Shown here piece after piece: positions 1-5,998 of a DNA stretch of 17,967 nucleotides. The notes beneath the pieces were generated by a model. That model worked only from the letters and a program-made list of their open reading frames with translations. It ran no database searches and had not been told where the DNA came from. This DNA is from a bacterium (lineage in GTDB: Bacteria > Bacillota > Clostridia > Oscillospirales > Acutalibacteraceae), in the NCBI GenBank assembly GCA_004560045.1, contig SFWF01000026.1, positions 1-17,967 of the forward strand, in the 5' to 3' direction. Both the position numbers and the translations under genes were made by a program. Within the stretch, counting starts at the first letter, position 1. Each line of letters opens with the position of its first letter.

Positions 1-40
1 TACGCCTAACGGCGATTACATACCAATCCTTCGGATTGGA
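1..40. repeat. Short hairpin chain downstream of tRNA-Thr
   Basis: Two small hairpins sit side by side. CGCC (3-6) pairs with GGCG (11-14) around TAAC, and CCAATCC (23-29) pairs with GGATTGG (33-39) around TTC. They are separated by GATTACAT. The style (short stems, 3-4 nt loops, a GATT-CAT-like spacer) resembles the longer chain at 431-605, and both lie just beyond the terminator on the 3' side of a tRNA. The block runs off the left edge of the window, so its full extent is unknown. No coding role is visible. Confidence 0.5.
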
Positions 41-41
41 T

Positions 42-76
42 AAAAATAAAGCACTTCCGAAGAAGTGCTTTATTTT
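42..76 (-). terminator. Intrinsic terminator of tRNA-Thr
   Basis: A 15-bp perfect stem (AAAATAAAGCACTTC 43-57 with its complement 62-76) closes a CGAA loop. Read on the minus strand it starts just after the CCA end of tRNA-Thr, and its 3' arm ends in a T run. Because both arms carry A/T tracts it could also act on the plus strand. Confidence 0.8.
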
Positions 77-77
77 T

Positions 78-153
78 TGGAGCTGGTAGACGGACTCGAA
101 CCCCCGACCTGCTGATTACAAATCAGCTGCTCTACCAACTGAGCTATACCAGC
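78..153 (-). tRNA. tRNA-Thr(TGT)
   Basis: On the minus strand this is a complete 76-nt tRNA cloverleaf with encoded CCA (complement of 78-80). The acceptor stem GCTGGTA/TACCAGC lies at 147-153 and 82-88. The D-arm carries AGCTCAGTTGGTAGAGC, and the T-loop carries GGTTCGAGTCC. The anticodon stem GCTGA/TCAGC closes the loop TTTGTAA, giving anticodon TGT (complement of 118-120), which reads ACA threonine codons. It is transcribed away from tRNA-Tyr from its own promoter. Confidence 0.96.
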
Positions 154-170
154 ACGCTTAGTGCCTAAAT

Positions 171-199
171 AATATAACATAGGGCCGAAAATTTGTCAA
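171..199 (-). promoter_or_regulatory. Promoter of tRNA-Thr
   Basis: On the minus strand there is TTGACA (complement of 194-199), a 17-bp spacer and TATATT (complement of 171-176). It lies about 18 bp upstream of the tRNA 5' end and is divergent from the tRNA-Tyr promoter. Confidence 0.8.
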
Positions 200-221
200 G
201 AAAAAATATTTAAAAAATTGC

Positions 222-250
222 TTGACATATTATCACCCCTGTGTTATAAT
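222..250 (+). promoter_or_regulatory. Promoter of tRNA-Tyr
   Basis: This is a perfect sigma-A consensus: TTGACA (222-227), a 17-bp spacer, and TATAAT (245-250). Transcription would begin near 257, about 26 nt before the mature tRNA. Confidence 0.9.
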
Positions 251-282
251 AACCCTTGCTTGAAAAAGCCAACTGAATATTT

Positions 283-367
283 GGGAGAGTTCCCGAGTGG
301 CCAAAGGGGACAGACTGTAAATCTGCTGCTTTCAGCTTCGGTGGTTCGAATCCACCCTCTCCCACCA
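283..367 (+). tRNA. tRNA-Tyr(GTA)
   Basis: This is an 85-nt class II tRNA with a long variable arm and encoded CCA (365-367). The acceptor stem is GGGAGAG (283-289) with CTCTCCC (357-363). The T-loop shows GGTTCGAATCC. The anticodon GTA is at 317-319 in the loop CTGTAAA, so it reads tyrosine codons, and the long variable arm fits tRNA-Tyr in bacteria. Part of its 3' end is repeated in inverted orientation just downstream, at 400-416. Confidence 0.96.
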
Positions 368-416
368 AACAATGACCAACCCAAAAGGGTTGGTTTTTTG
401 TTTGGTGGGAGAGGGT
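354..416. repeat. Inverted repeat of the tRNA-Tyr 3' end
   Basis: ACCCTCTCCCACCAAAC (354-370, the last part of the tRNA T-arm and acceptor with CCA and four more bases) has a perfect 17-bp reverse complement at 400-416. The terminator hairpin 375-399 lies between the arms, so a read-through transcript could fold into one long stem that includes the tRNA acceptor arm. Confidence 0.85.
375..399 (+). terminator. Intrinsic terminator of tRNA-Tyr
   Basis: Stem ACCAACCC (375-382) pairs with GGGTTGGT (387-394) across an AAAA loop and is followed by TTTTT (395-399). It starts 8 nt after the tRNA CCA end. It sits in the centre of a larger inverted repeat made from the tRNA 3' end. Confidence 0.85.
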
Positions 417-430
417 TAGTCGTTTTCAAC

Positions 431-605
431 TAAATCCACCCTTGCGGGTGGGTGAAATCGTCTTCGACGATGAAATCCAACTTCGTTGGGTGAAATCCGC
501 CTCGACGGCGGATGGGTGGATTTAATTTCATCTGAGACAAAGCCTAAGATTTCATCAGCGTTAGCTGATTTCATCCTTGCGTGAGCAAGGATTTCATTTG
601 ATCAC
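431..605. repeat. Modular hairpin-chain element with TGAAATC spacers
   Basis: No coding sequence is visible. The left half has outer arms TAAATCCACCC (431-441) and GGGTGGATTTA (514-524). These enclose hairpins CCACCC/GGGTGG (436-451), ATCGTC/GACGAT (457-471), CCAAC/GTTGG (477-489) and ATCCGCC/GGCGGAT (495-513), separated by TGAAATC at 453, 471 and 491. The right half has hairpins ATCAGC/GCTGAT (554-569) and ATCCTTGC/GCAAGGAT (573-592), separated by GATTTCA, the reverse complement of the left spacer, at 548, 567 and 590. The element is therefore roughly an inverted repeat of smaller inverted repeats, like a MITE or REP-type sequence, but I cannot name a family. Confidence 0.75.
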
Positions 606-634
606 TGTGCTCTTTTCCCTAATATTATTTAGTC

Positions 635-663
635 TTGAAATATATACGGTTTACTGTTATAAT
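635..663 (+). promoter_or_regulatory. Promoter of the COG2509-xpt unit
   Basis: TTGAAA (635-640), 17-bp spacer, TATAAT (658-663). It lies 33 bp before the start codon at 696. No purine-riboswitch fold is evident between it and the genes. Confidence 0.75.
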
Positions 664-695
664 AATTATGTATGTGACCTGAAAGGAAGGTTTTT

Positions 696-2063
696 ATGAA
701 TTACGACGTTATAATTATCGGCGCAGGCCCCGGCGGCATCTTTGCCGCCTATGAGCTTATGGAAAAGGCTCCAAGCAAGAAGGTTGCGGTCTTCGAGGCC
801 GGAAATTCTCTTTCCCGCAGACGCTGTCCCATTGACGGCGATAAGGTCAAGTCCTGCATAAGCTGCAAGACCTGCAGTATTATGAGCGGCTTCGGCGGCG
901 CAGGCGCTTTTTCCGACGGAAAGTATAACATCACCAACGATTTCGGCGGCACCCTTTATAAATATATAGGAAAAAACCGCGCGCTCGACCTTATGAAATA
1001 CGTCGACGAGATAAATATGCGTCACGGCGGCGAGGGCACCAAGCTTTACTCCACCGCAGGAACGCAGTTTAAAACCGAGTGTATCAGAAGCGACCTTCAT
1101 CTTCTCGACGCTTCGGTCCGTCACCTCGGCACCGACATAAACTATATCGTTCTCGAAAATATTTATAATCACCTTAAAGACGGCGTTGATTTCTTCTTCA
1201 ACACCCCCGTTGAAAGCGTTGCAAAAACCGAGGACGGCTACGACATTATTACCGCTTCGGGAACCTATTCCTGCACCGATTGTATAATCTCGGTAGGACG
1301 CAGCGGAAGCAAATGGATGGAGAAGGTCTGCGCCGAGCTTGATATTCCCACAAGCTCTAACCGCGTAGACATCGGCGTCCGCGTTGAGCTTCCCGCCCCC
1401 GTTTTCGCCCATATTACCGACGAGCTTTACGAAAGCAAGATAGTTTACCGAACCGAAAAATACGGCGACAGGGTCAGAACCTTCTGTATGAACCCCAAGG
1501 GCGCGGTGGTTAACGAAAACACCAACGGAATCATCACGGTAAACGGTCACAGCTACGAGGACCCTGAGAAGCAGACAAACAACACCAACTTTGCTCTCCT
1601 CGTCGCAAAGCATTTCTCCGAGCCCTTCAAAGATTCCAACGGCTACGGCGAAAGTATAGCGAGACTCAGCAATATGCTGGGCGGCGGAGTTATAGTTCAG
1701 CGCTTCGGCGACCTTATAAGAGGCCGTCGCTCGACCCAGAGCCGTATTGACGAAGCCTTTATCACCCCCACTCTTAACGCGACCCCGGGAGATCTGAGCC
1801 TTGTTCTTCCCAAGCGTATTCTCGACGGAATTATCGAAATGATCTACGCTCTTGACAAGGTTGCGCCGGGTACCGCCAACGAGGATACCCTCCTTTACGG
1901 CGTTGAGGTCAAGTTCTACAATATGGAGGTCGAGGTAAACGAAAACCTCGAAGCCCGTTATAAGGGACTTTATATAATAGGAGACGGAAGCGGTATCACC
2001 CATTCCCTCTCCCACGCATCGGCCAGCGGCGTTTACGTCGCCCGAAAGGTTGCAGAAAACTAA
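696..2063 (+). CDS. FAD-dependent dehydrogenase, COG2509 type
   Basis: This 455-residue cytosolic flavoprotein resembles the uncharacterised FAD-dependent dehydrogenases of COG2509. An N-terminal Rossmann motif GAGPGG is at residues 9-14. It is followed by a cysteine cluster, C44 then C54-x2-C57-x2-C60, directly before GFGGAGAFSDGK, a signature of the group. The C-terminal part ends with the flavin-binding type sequence IIGDGSGITHSLSHASASG. The start is supported by AAAGGAAGG (682-690), 5 nt before ATG. The gene shares a transcript with xpt 17 bp downstream. The substrate is unknown. The cysteines could bind a metal or Fe-S cluster or form disulfides, which the sequence alone does not decide. 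Confidence 0.85.
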   Translation: MNYDVIIIGAGPGGIFAAYELMEKAPSKKVAVFEAGNSLSRRRCPIDGDKVKSCISCKTCSIMSGFGGAGAFSDGKYNITNDFGGTLYKYIGKNRALDLMKYVDEINMRHGGEGTKLYSTAGTQFKTECIRSDLHLLDASVRHLGTDINYIVLENIYNHLKDGVDFFFNTPVESVAKTEDGYDIITASGTYSCTDCIISVGRSGSKWMEKVCAELDIPTSSNRVDIGVRVELPAPVFAHITDELYESKIVYRTEKYGDRVRTFCMNPKGAVVNENTNGIITVNGHSYEDPEKQTNNTNFALLVAKHFSEPFKDSNGYGESIARLSNMLGGGVIVQRFGDLIRGRRSTQSRIDEAFITPTLNATPGDLSLVLPKRILDGIIEMIYALDKVAPGTANEDTLLYGVEVKFYNMEVEVNENLEARYKGLYIIGDGSGITHSLSHASASGVYVARKVAEN

Positions 2064-2080
2064 ATTGGGGGTAAAATTAT

Positions 2081-2662
2081 ATGAACTTTTTAGAAGAACG
2101 GATAATTAAGGACGCAGTCGTTAAGCCCGGCAACGTTTTAAAGGTCGACAGCTTTTTAAACCATCAGATGGACATAGAGCTTATGGACAGGATGGGTGAG
2201 GAATTTTATAACCGCTTTAAGGACGCAGGGGTTACCAAGGTCCTCACCATCGAGGCTTCGGGAATCGCTATCGCCTGCTCGGTAGCGCGCTGCTTCGGAG
2301 TACCTATGGTTTTCGCGAAAAAATCCAAGAGCGTTAACATCGACGGCGACGTTTTCGTTGCCGAGGTCGAGTCCTTTACCCATAAAAACGTTAACAAGGT
2401 CATCGTTTCGAAAAAGTTTTTAAAGCCCGAGGACAAGGTTCTTATAATCGACGATTTTCTTGCCAACGGCTGTGCCCTTCAGGGACTTATCTCCATAACC
2501 GAAAGCTCGGGAGCTAAGGTGGTAGGCCTCGGAATAGCCATTGAAAAGGGCTTCCAGATAGGCGGCAGGGTCATAAGAAACTTAGGATATAAGCTCGAAA
2601 GCCTTGCTATAGTTGACGAAATGGACGCCGAAAAGGGTACCATTAAATTCAGAGAGCAATAA
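2081..2662 (+). CDS. xpt: Xanthine phosphoribosyltransferase
   Basis: This enzyme would convert xanthine and PRPP to XMP in cytosolic purine salvage. The 193-residue length equals that of Xpt in Bacillus. The PRPP-binding motif VLIIDDFLANG is at about residues 120-130. The family's N-terminal pattern (LEERI..D..V..G.VLKVDSFLNHQ.D) and the EASGIA segment near residue 58 are present. GGGGGT (2067-2072) serves as the ribosome binding site. It lies 17 bp behind the flavoprotein gene and is followed by a clear terminator. In Bacillus xpt is paired with the permease pbuX under a guanine riboswitch; neither is seen here. Confidence 0.93.
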   Translation: MNFLEERIIKDAVVKPGNVLKVDSFLNHQMDIELMDRMGEEFYNRFKDAGVTKVLTIEASGIAIACSVARCFGVPMVFAKKSKSVNIDGDVFVAEVESFTHKNVNKVIVSKKFLKPEDKVLIIDDFLANGCALQGLISITESSGAKVVGLGIAIEKGFQIGGRVIRNLGYKLESLAIVDEMDAEKGTIKFREQ

Positions 2663-2668
2663 AAGTCG

Positions 2669-2700
2669 CACGGTATGTTATTACACATACCGTGTTTTTT
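2669..2700 (+). terminator. Terminator after xpt
   Basis: A 10-bp stem CACGGTATGT (2669-2678) / ACATACCGTG (2685-2694) is followed by six T. It starts 6 nt after the xpt stop codon. Confidence 0.9.
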
Positions 2701-2703
2701 AAA

Positions 2704-2739
2704 GGGTGAAAAACACGACGGCTTCGCCCTTTTTCACTC
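2704..2739. repeat. Isolated hairpin before the fucosidase remnant
   Basis: GGGTGAAAAA (2704-2713) pairs with TTTTTCACTC (2730-2739), including one G-T pair. An inner GGC-TTC-GCC hairpin sits at 2720-2728. The TTC loop is like several hairpins near the tRNAs. It overlaps the start of the GH29-like remnant frame. Its function is unknown. Confidence 0.45.
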
Positions 2740-2752
2740 CAAGGTCGACCCC

Positions 2753-2833
2753 TCCGACATAAACTACCTCGTAAACGTCGGGCCCGATCATTTAGGCCGT
2801 ATCCCCGGCCCCGGCATCGAAATACTTAAAAAG
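2753..2833 (+). pseudogene. Remnant of an alpha-L-fucosidase (GH29) C-terminal catalytic region
   Basis: The frame that passes through here encodes YLVNVGPDHLGRIPGP followed by GIEILKK (codons at about 2765-2833). This closely follows the conserved GH29 segment of the type NYLLNVGP-x-GRIP-x-P-x-x-x-IL. There is no catalytic domain before it: upstream are the xpt terminator and a hairpin. The frame then runs into AT-rich promoter DNA and stops at 2941. I read it as a decayed piece of a fucosidase gene lying between two operons. It has no plausible start codon or ribosome binding site of its own. A chance match to a 25-residue stretch cannot be fully excluded. Confidence 0.55.
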
Positions 2834-2838
2834 CGGCC

Positions 2839-2908
2839 GAAACGGACAAATAAAAGTTTTACAGAAACGGACAAATTAAAGTTTACAGATGGCTTGACAG
2901 ATGTAAAC
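2839..2908 (+). promoter_or_regulatory. Candidate NiaR operator repeats at the nadA promoter
   Basis: Two imperfect tandem copies of a 24-25 bp unit (2839-2863 and 2864-2887) begin with GAAACGGACAAAT and end with GTTTTACA or GTTTACA. TTTACAGA occurs at 2858 and 2882, and TTGACAGA at 2894. The segment 2881-2908 has inverted arms GTTTACA/TGTAAAC and a direct repeat ACAGATG (2885 and 2897) that covers the -35 box. Since niaR is the last gene of the operon, a NiaR operator is the natural reading; this is inference from position and symmetry. Confidence 0.55.
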
Positions 2909-2922
2909 CGAAGTGTTATAAT
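2894..2922 (+). promoter_or_regulatory. Promoter of the nad operon
   Basis: A perfect sigma-A promoter: TTGACA (2894-2899), 17-bp spacer, TATAAT (2917-2922), 30 bp before the nadA start. Its -35 box lies inside the repeat described above, which suits repression. Confidence 0.88.
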
Positions 2923-2952
2923 CTTGGGTAATAAACTTTAAGTGAGGCCCAA

Positions 2953-3861
2953 ATGAACACTGTACAAAATGAAATTTTAAAGCTTAAGGCCGAAAAGGAC
3001 GCGGTCATCCTCGCCCATTACTACGCCCCCGCACAGACCCAGGCGGTTGCCGACTACGTTGGCGACTCCTTCTATCTTGCGAAGGTTGCAAGCGGCCTTA
3101 AAAACCGACTCGTCGTATTTTGCGGAGTTGGCTTTATGGCCGAAAGCGCAAAGCTTTTAAACCCCGACAAAAAGGTTATCGTTCCCGACCCTACCGCCGA
3201 CTGTCCCATGGCACATATGGCCTCGGTGGAGAGGATAAGGGAGCTTAGAAAAGAGTATCCCGACCTCGCGGTGGTATGCTACATAAACTCTACCGCCGAG
3301 CTTAAGGCCGCTTCAGACGTCTGCGTCACCTCCTCAAACGCCTTAAAGATAGTCGGTAACCTCGAAAGCAAAAATATTTTCTTTATTCCCGATAAAAATC
3401 TCGGCCGCTTCGTGGCCGAAAAGCTTCCCGAAAAGAATATTATTTTAAACGACGGCTTCTGCCCCATTCACGACTCTCTTACCGCCGAGGAGGTAGCGGG
3501 CGCAAAGGCTCTTCACCCCGGCGCCTTGGTCCTCGTTCACCCCGAATGCAGGGAGGATATTTTAGAGACCGCCGATATGATAGGCAGTACCGCCGAAATG
3601 ATAGCCTTTGCCGAAAAAAGCGACAAGTCAGAATTCATCGTATGCACCGAGGAGGGGGTAGCCTTTCCCCTGACCCTTAAGGGACCGAAAAAGCTTTTCT
3701 ACTTCCCGAGGGAGACCTTCGTCTGCCCCGATATGAAGCTCAACACCCCCGAAAAGCTCCTTTCTGCCCTTAAAAACGAAGAAAACGAGATTATTCTTTC
3801 GGAGGAAATAAAGGCCTCGGCCCTTCGTCCTCTCGAACGTATGCTCGAACTTGCAAGGTAG
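2953..3861 (+). CDS. nadA: Quinolinate synthase
   Basis: NadA condenses iminoaspartate with dihydroxyacetone phosphate to quinolinate in NAD synthesis, using a [4Fe-4S] cluster. The 302-residue length matches the compact NadA type, such as that of Thermotoga. Three cysteines with the expected spacing are C84 (ADCPMA), C170 (DGFCPIHD) and C258 (FVCPDMKLNT), the likely cluster ligands. Other family motifs are ILAHYYAP near residue 19, CGVGFMAES from 57, SSNA near 127 and HPEC from 196. GTGAGG (2942-2947) is the ribosome binding site. It is first in the operon, with the NadB/NadC gene starting 3 bp after its stop. Confidence 0.95.
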   Translation: MNTVQNEILKLKAEKDAVILAHYYAPAQTQAVADYVGDSFYLAKVASGLKNRLVVFCGVGFMAESAKLLNPDKKVIVPDPTADCPMAHMASVERIRELRKEYPDLAVVCYINSTAELKAASDVCVTSSNALKIVGNLESKNIFFIPDKNLGRFVAEKLPEKNIILNDGFCPIHDSLTAEEVAGAKALHPGALVLVHPECREDILETADMIGSTAEMIAFAEKSDKSEFIVCTEEGVAFPLTLKGPKKLFYFPRETFVCPDMKLNTPEKLLSALKNEENEIILSEEIKASALRPLERMLELAR

Positions 3862-3864
3862 CCT

Positions 3865-5985
3865 ATGAAGACCGATATTGTAATAGTAGGCTGCGGCGTT
3901 TCGGGTCTTTTTGCCGCCCTTAACCTTCCGAACGACAAAAAAATAACCGTTATAACCAAATCCCGTGCCGAGGAATGCGACTCCTTCCTTGCGCAGGGGG
4001 GAATCTGCGTAAAGAGGGACGAAAACGATTTTTGGCCCTTTTATTACGATACTCAAAAGGCGGGACACTTGAGGTGTGACCCGCTATCGGTAAAGATTAT
4101 GATCGAGCGCTCGAGGGAGATAATAAACGACCTTATTTCCTTCGGAGCAGAGTTTGAAAAAAGGGATGGCGAGCTTGCCTATACAAGAGAGGGCGCTCAC
4201 TCCAAGCCCCGCATACTCTATAGCGCAGATAAGACCGGTGAGGCCATTACCTCGAAGCTTCTTTCCGCGGTAAAAAGCCGCGACAACATAACCCTTCTCG
4301 AACATACCGCCGCCGTCGATCTTATAACCGACGAAGACTCCTGTAAAGGGGTTATATGCAAGGATAAAAACGGCGAATTTTTCGGAATTTCGGCCGACTA
4401 TACCATCCTTGCTACGGGAGGAATCGGCGGTCTTTTCAAGCACTCCACCAACTACCCGCACCTGACGGGCGACGGGCTTGCCTTCTGCCTCGGGCACGGA
4501 GTAAGGCTTAAAAACATCGACTATATACAGATACATCCCACGACCCTCTACACGAAGAATAAGGGACGAAGCTTTCTTATTTCCGAATCGGTACGGGGTG
4601 AGGGCGCAATTCTTCTCGATAAAAACGGAAACCGCTTTACCGACGAGCTTCAGCCCAGGGATGTCGTTACGAAGGAGATCTACCGTCAGATGAAAAAGGA
4701 CGGCACCGATCACGTTTTCCTCTCTCTCGCTCCCATACCGAAGGAGGAGATCCTTTCCCACTTCCCCACCATTTACAAAAGGTGCCTTGAGGAGGGCTAC
4801 GACATAACAAAGGAGCCAATTCCCGTCGTCCCTGCACAGCACTATTTTATGGGCGGAATCGCGGTAGATCAGAAAAGCAGGACCGAAAAAGCCCGACTTT
4901 ACGCCGTAGGCGAGACGGCCTGCAACGGGGTTCACGGAAAAAACCGCCTTGCAAGCAACTCTCTGCTTGAGAGTCTTGTTTTTGCGAAGGCGGCGGCCGA
5001 GGATATCGCTTTCGGTTATTCGGCCCTTCCCGACGGTAACGAGCCCGAAATTTACCCCGAAAAATATGAGAACTCTGATGAAAAGTATAAAGAGCTTGTT
5101 CTTAAAGCGATAGAAAAGGAGAAAAAAACGGATATGAACAATATCTCTATGACGGTAAACGCCGACGAGCTTATTCTGTTGGCCCTTAAAGAGGATATCA
5201 CAAGCGAGGATATCACGACCGCTTCGGTAATGCCCGAGTATAAGCTTGGCGAGGTAAGCCTTATCTGCAAGCAGGACGGAATTATAGCGGGACTTAAGGT
5301 TTTTGAAAGGGTCTTTACCCTTTTAGACCCTCAGACCCTTTGTGAATTCACAAAGAAAGACGGCGACGAGGTTAAATGCGGCGAGCTTATCGGAAGGGTT
5401 ACGGGAGATATCCGCGTGCTTCTTTCGGGAGAACGCACCGCCCTTAACTATCTTCAGAGAATGAGCGGTATTGCCACCTACACAAAAAGCATCGTAAAGC
5501 TTCTCGAGGGCAGCGGTACAAGGCTCCTCGACACCCGTAAGACAACCCCCAATATGAGAGTTTTCGAAAAATACTCCGTAAAGGTCGGAGGCGGCTGTAA
5601 CCACCGCTATAATCTAAGCGACGGAATCCTCCTTAAGGATAATCATATCGGCGCGGCAGGCTCGGTCAAGCGGGCGGTAGAGATGGCCAAGGAGTACGCT
5701 CCCTTTGTCAGAAAGATCGAGGTCGAGGTTGAAAACCTTGATATGCTCAAAGAGGCTCTCGAGGCAGGCGCAGATATAATAATGCTCGATAATATGTCGG
5801 TTGAGGATATGAAGGAGGCCGTAAAGCTGGCCAAGGGTAAAGCCGAAACCGAATGCAGCGGCAACGTGACGAAGGAAAACATCGCAAGACTTACCGAGAT
5901 CGGCGTCGACTATATCTCCAGCGGCGCCCTCACCCATTCAGCCCCCATTCTCGACCTTTCCCTTAAAAATCTTCACGCAATATAG
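3865..5985 (+). CDS. nadB/nadC: L-aspartate oxidase / nicotinate-nucleotide pyrophosphorylase fusion (NadB-NadC)
   Basis: One 706-residue frame joins two NAD-pathway enzymes. Residues 1 to about 420 are NadB, the FAD enzyme that oxidises aspartate to iminoaspartate. It has GCGVSG at 9-14, AQGGI, catalytic-type H224 (HPTT), R265 (QPRDVV) and H326 (QHYFMGG), and the FAD-binding GETACNGVHGKNRLASNSLLE region. Residues from about 424 are NadC, which forms nicotinate mononucleotide from quinolinate and PRPP, with DTRKT at 556, KDNHI at 591 and MLDN plus SSGALTH near the end. The NadB part lacks the usual C-terminal helical domain. At the junction, AAAGGAGA (5115-5122) precedes an in-frame ATG (5134), so NadC could also be made separately. 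A genuine fusion is the simplest reading. Confidence 0.9.
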   Translation: MKTDIVIVGCGVSGLFAALNLPNDKKITVITKSRAEECDSFLAQGGICVKRDENDFWPFYYDTQKAGHLRCDPLSVKIMIERSREIINDLISFGAEFEKRDGELAYTREGAHSKPRILYSADKTGEAITSKLLSAVKSRDNITLLEHTAAVDLITDEDSCKGVICKDKNGEFFGISADYTILATGGIGGLFKHSTNYPHLTGDGLAFCLGHGVRLKNIDYIQIHPTTLYTKNKGRSFLISESVRGEGAILLDKNGNRFTDELQPRDVVTKEIYRQMKKDGTDHVFLSLAPIPKEEILSHFPTIYKRCLEEGYDITKEPIPVVPAQHYFMGGIAVDQKSRTEKARLYAVGETACNGVHGKNRLASNSLLESLVFAKAAAEDIAFGYSALPDGNEPEIYPEKYENSDEKYKELVLKAIEKEKKTDMNNISMTVNADELILLALKEDITSEDITTASVMPEYKLGEVSLICKQDGIIAGLKVFERVFTLLDPQTLCEFTKKDGDEVKCGELIGRVTGDIRVLLSGERTALNYLQRMSGIATYTKSIVKLLEGSGTRLLDTRKTTPNMRVFEKYSVKVGGGCNHRYNLSDGILLKDNHIGAAGSVKRAVEMAKEYAPFVRKIEVEVENLDMLKEALEAGADIIMLDNMSVEDMKEAVKLAKGKAETECSGNVTKENIARLTEIGVDYISSGALTHSAPILDLSLKNLHAI

Positions 5986-5998
5986 AGGAGGATACGCT

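Noticed and set aside
218..433. 71-codon frame across tRNA-Tyr
   Set aside because: It reads through the tRNA and its terminator and has no ribosome binding site.
436..600. CRISPR array
   Set aside because: The repeated elements are 7 bp long, the spacers are self-complementary hairpins, and the second half is inverted; this does not fit a CRISPR array.
600..695. Purine riboswitch before the COG2509-xpt unit
   Set aside because: I looked for the conserved three-way-junction sequences and paired loops between the promoter and start; there are only 33 bp and no such structure.
666..2015. Long minus-strand frame (449 codons) opposite the COG2509 gene
   Set aside because: It is antisense to a well-supported flavoprotein, has no ribosome binding site, and its translation has no recognisable motif; it is a codon-bias shadow.
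2675..2941. 88-codon frame after xpt as a real gene
   Set aside because: It begins inside the xpt terminator and ends in the nad promoter repeats; only the central part resembles GH29, so it is listed as a remnant.
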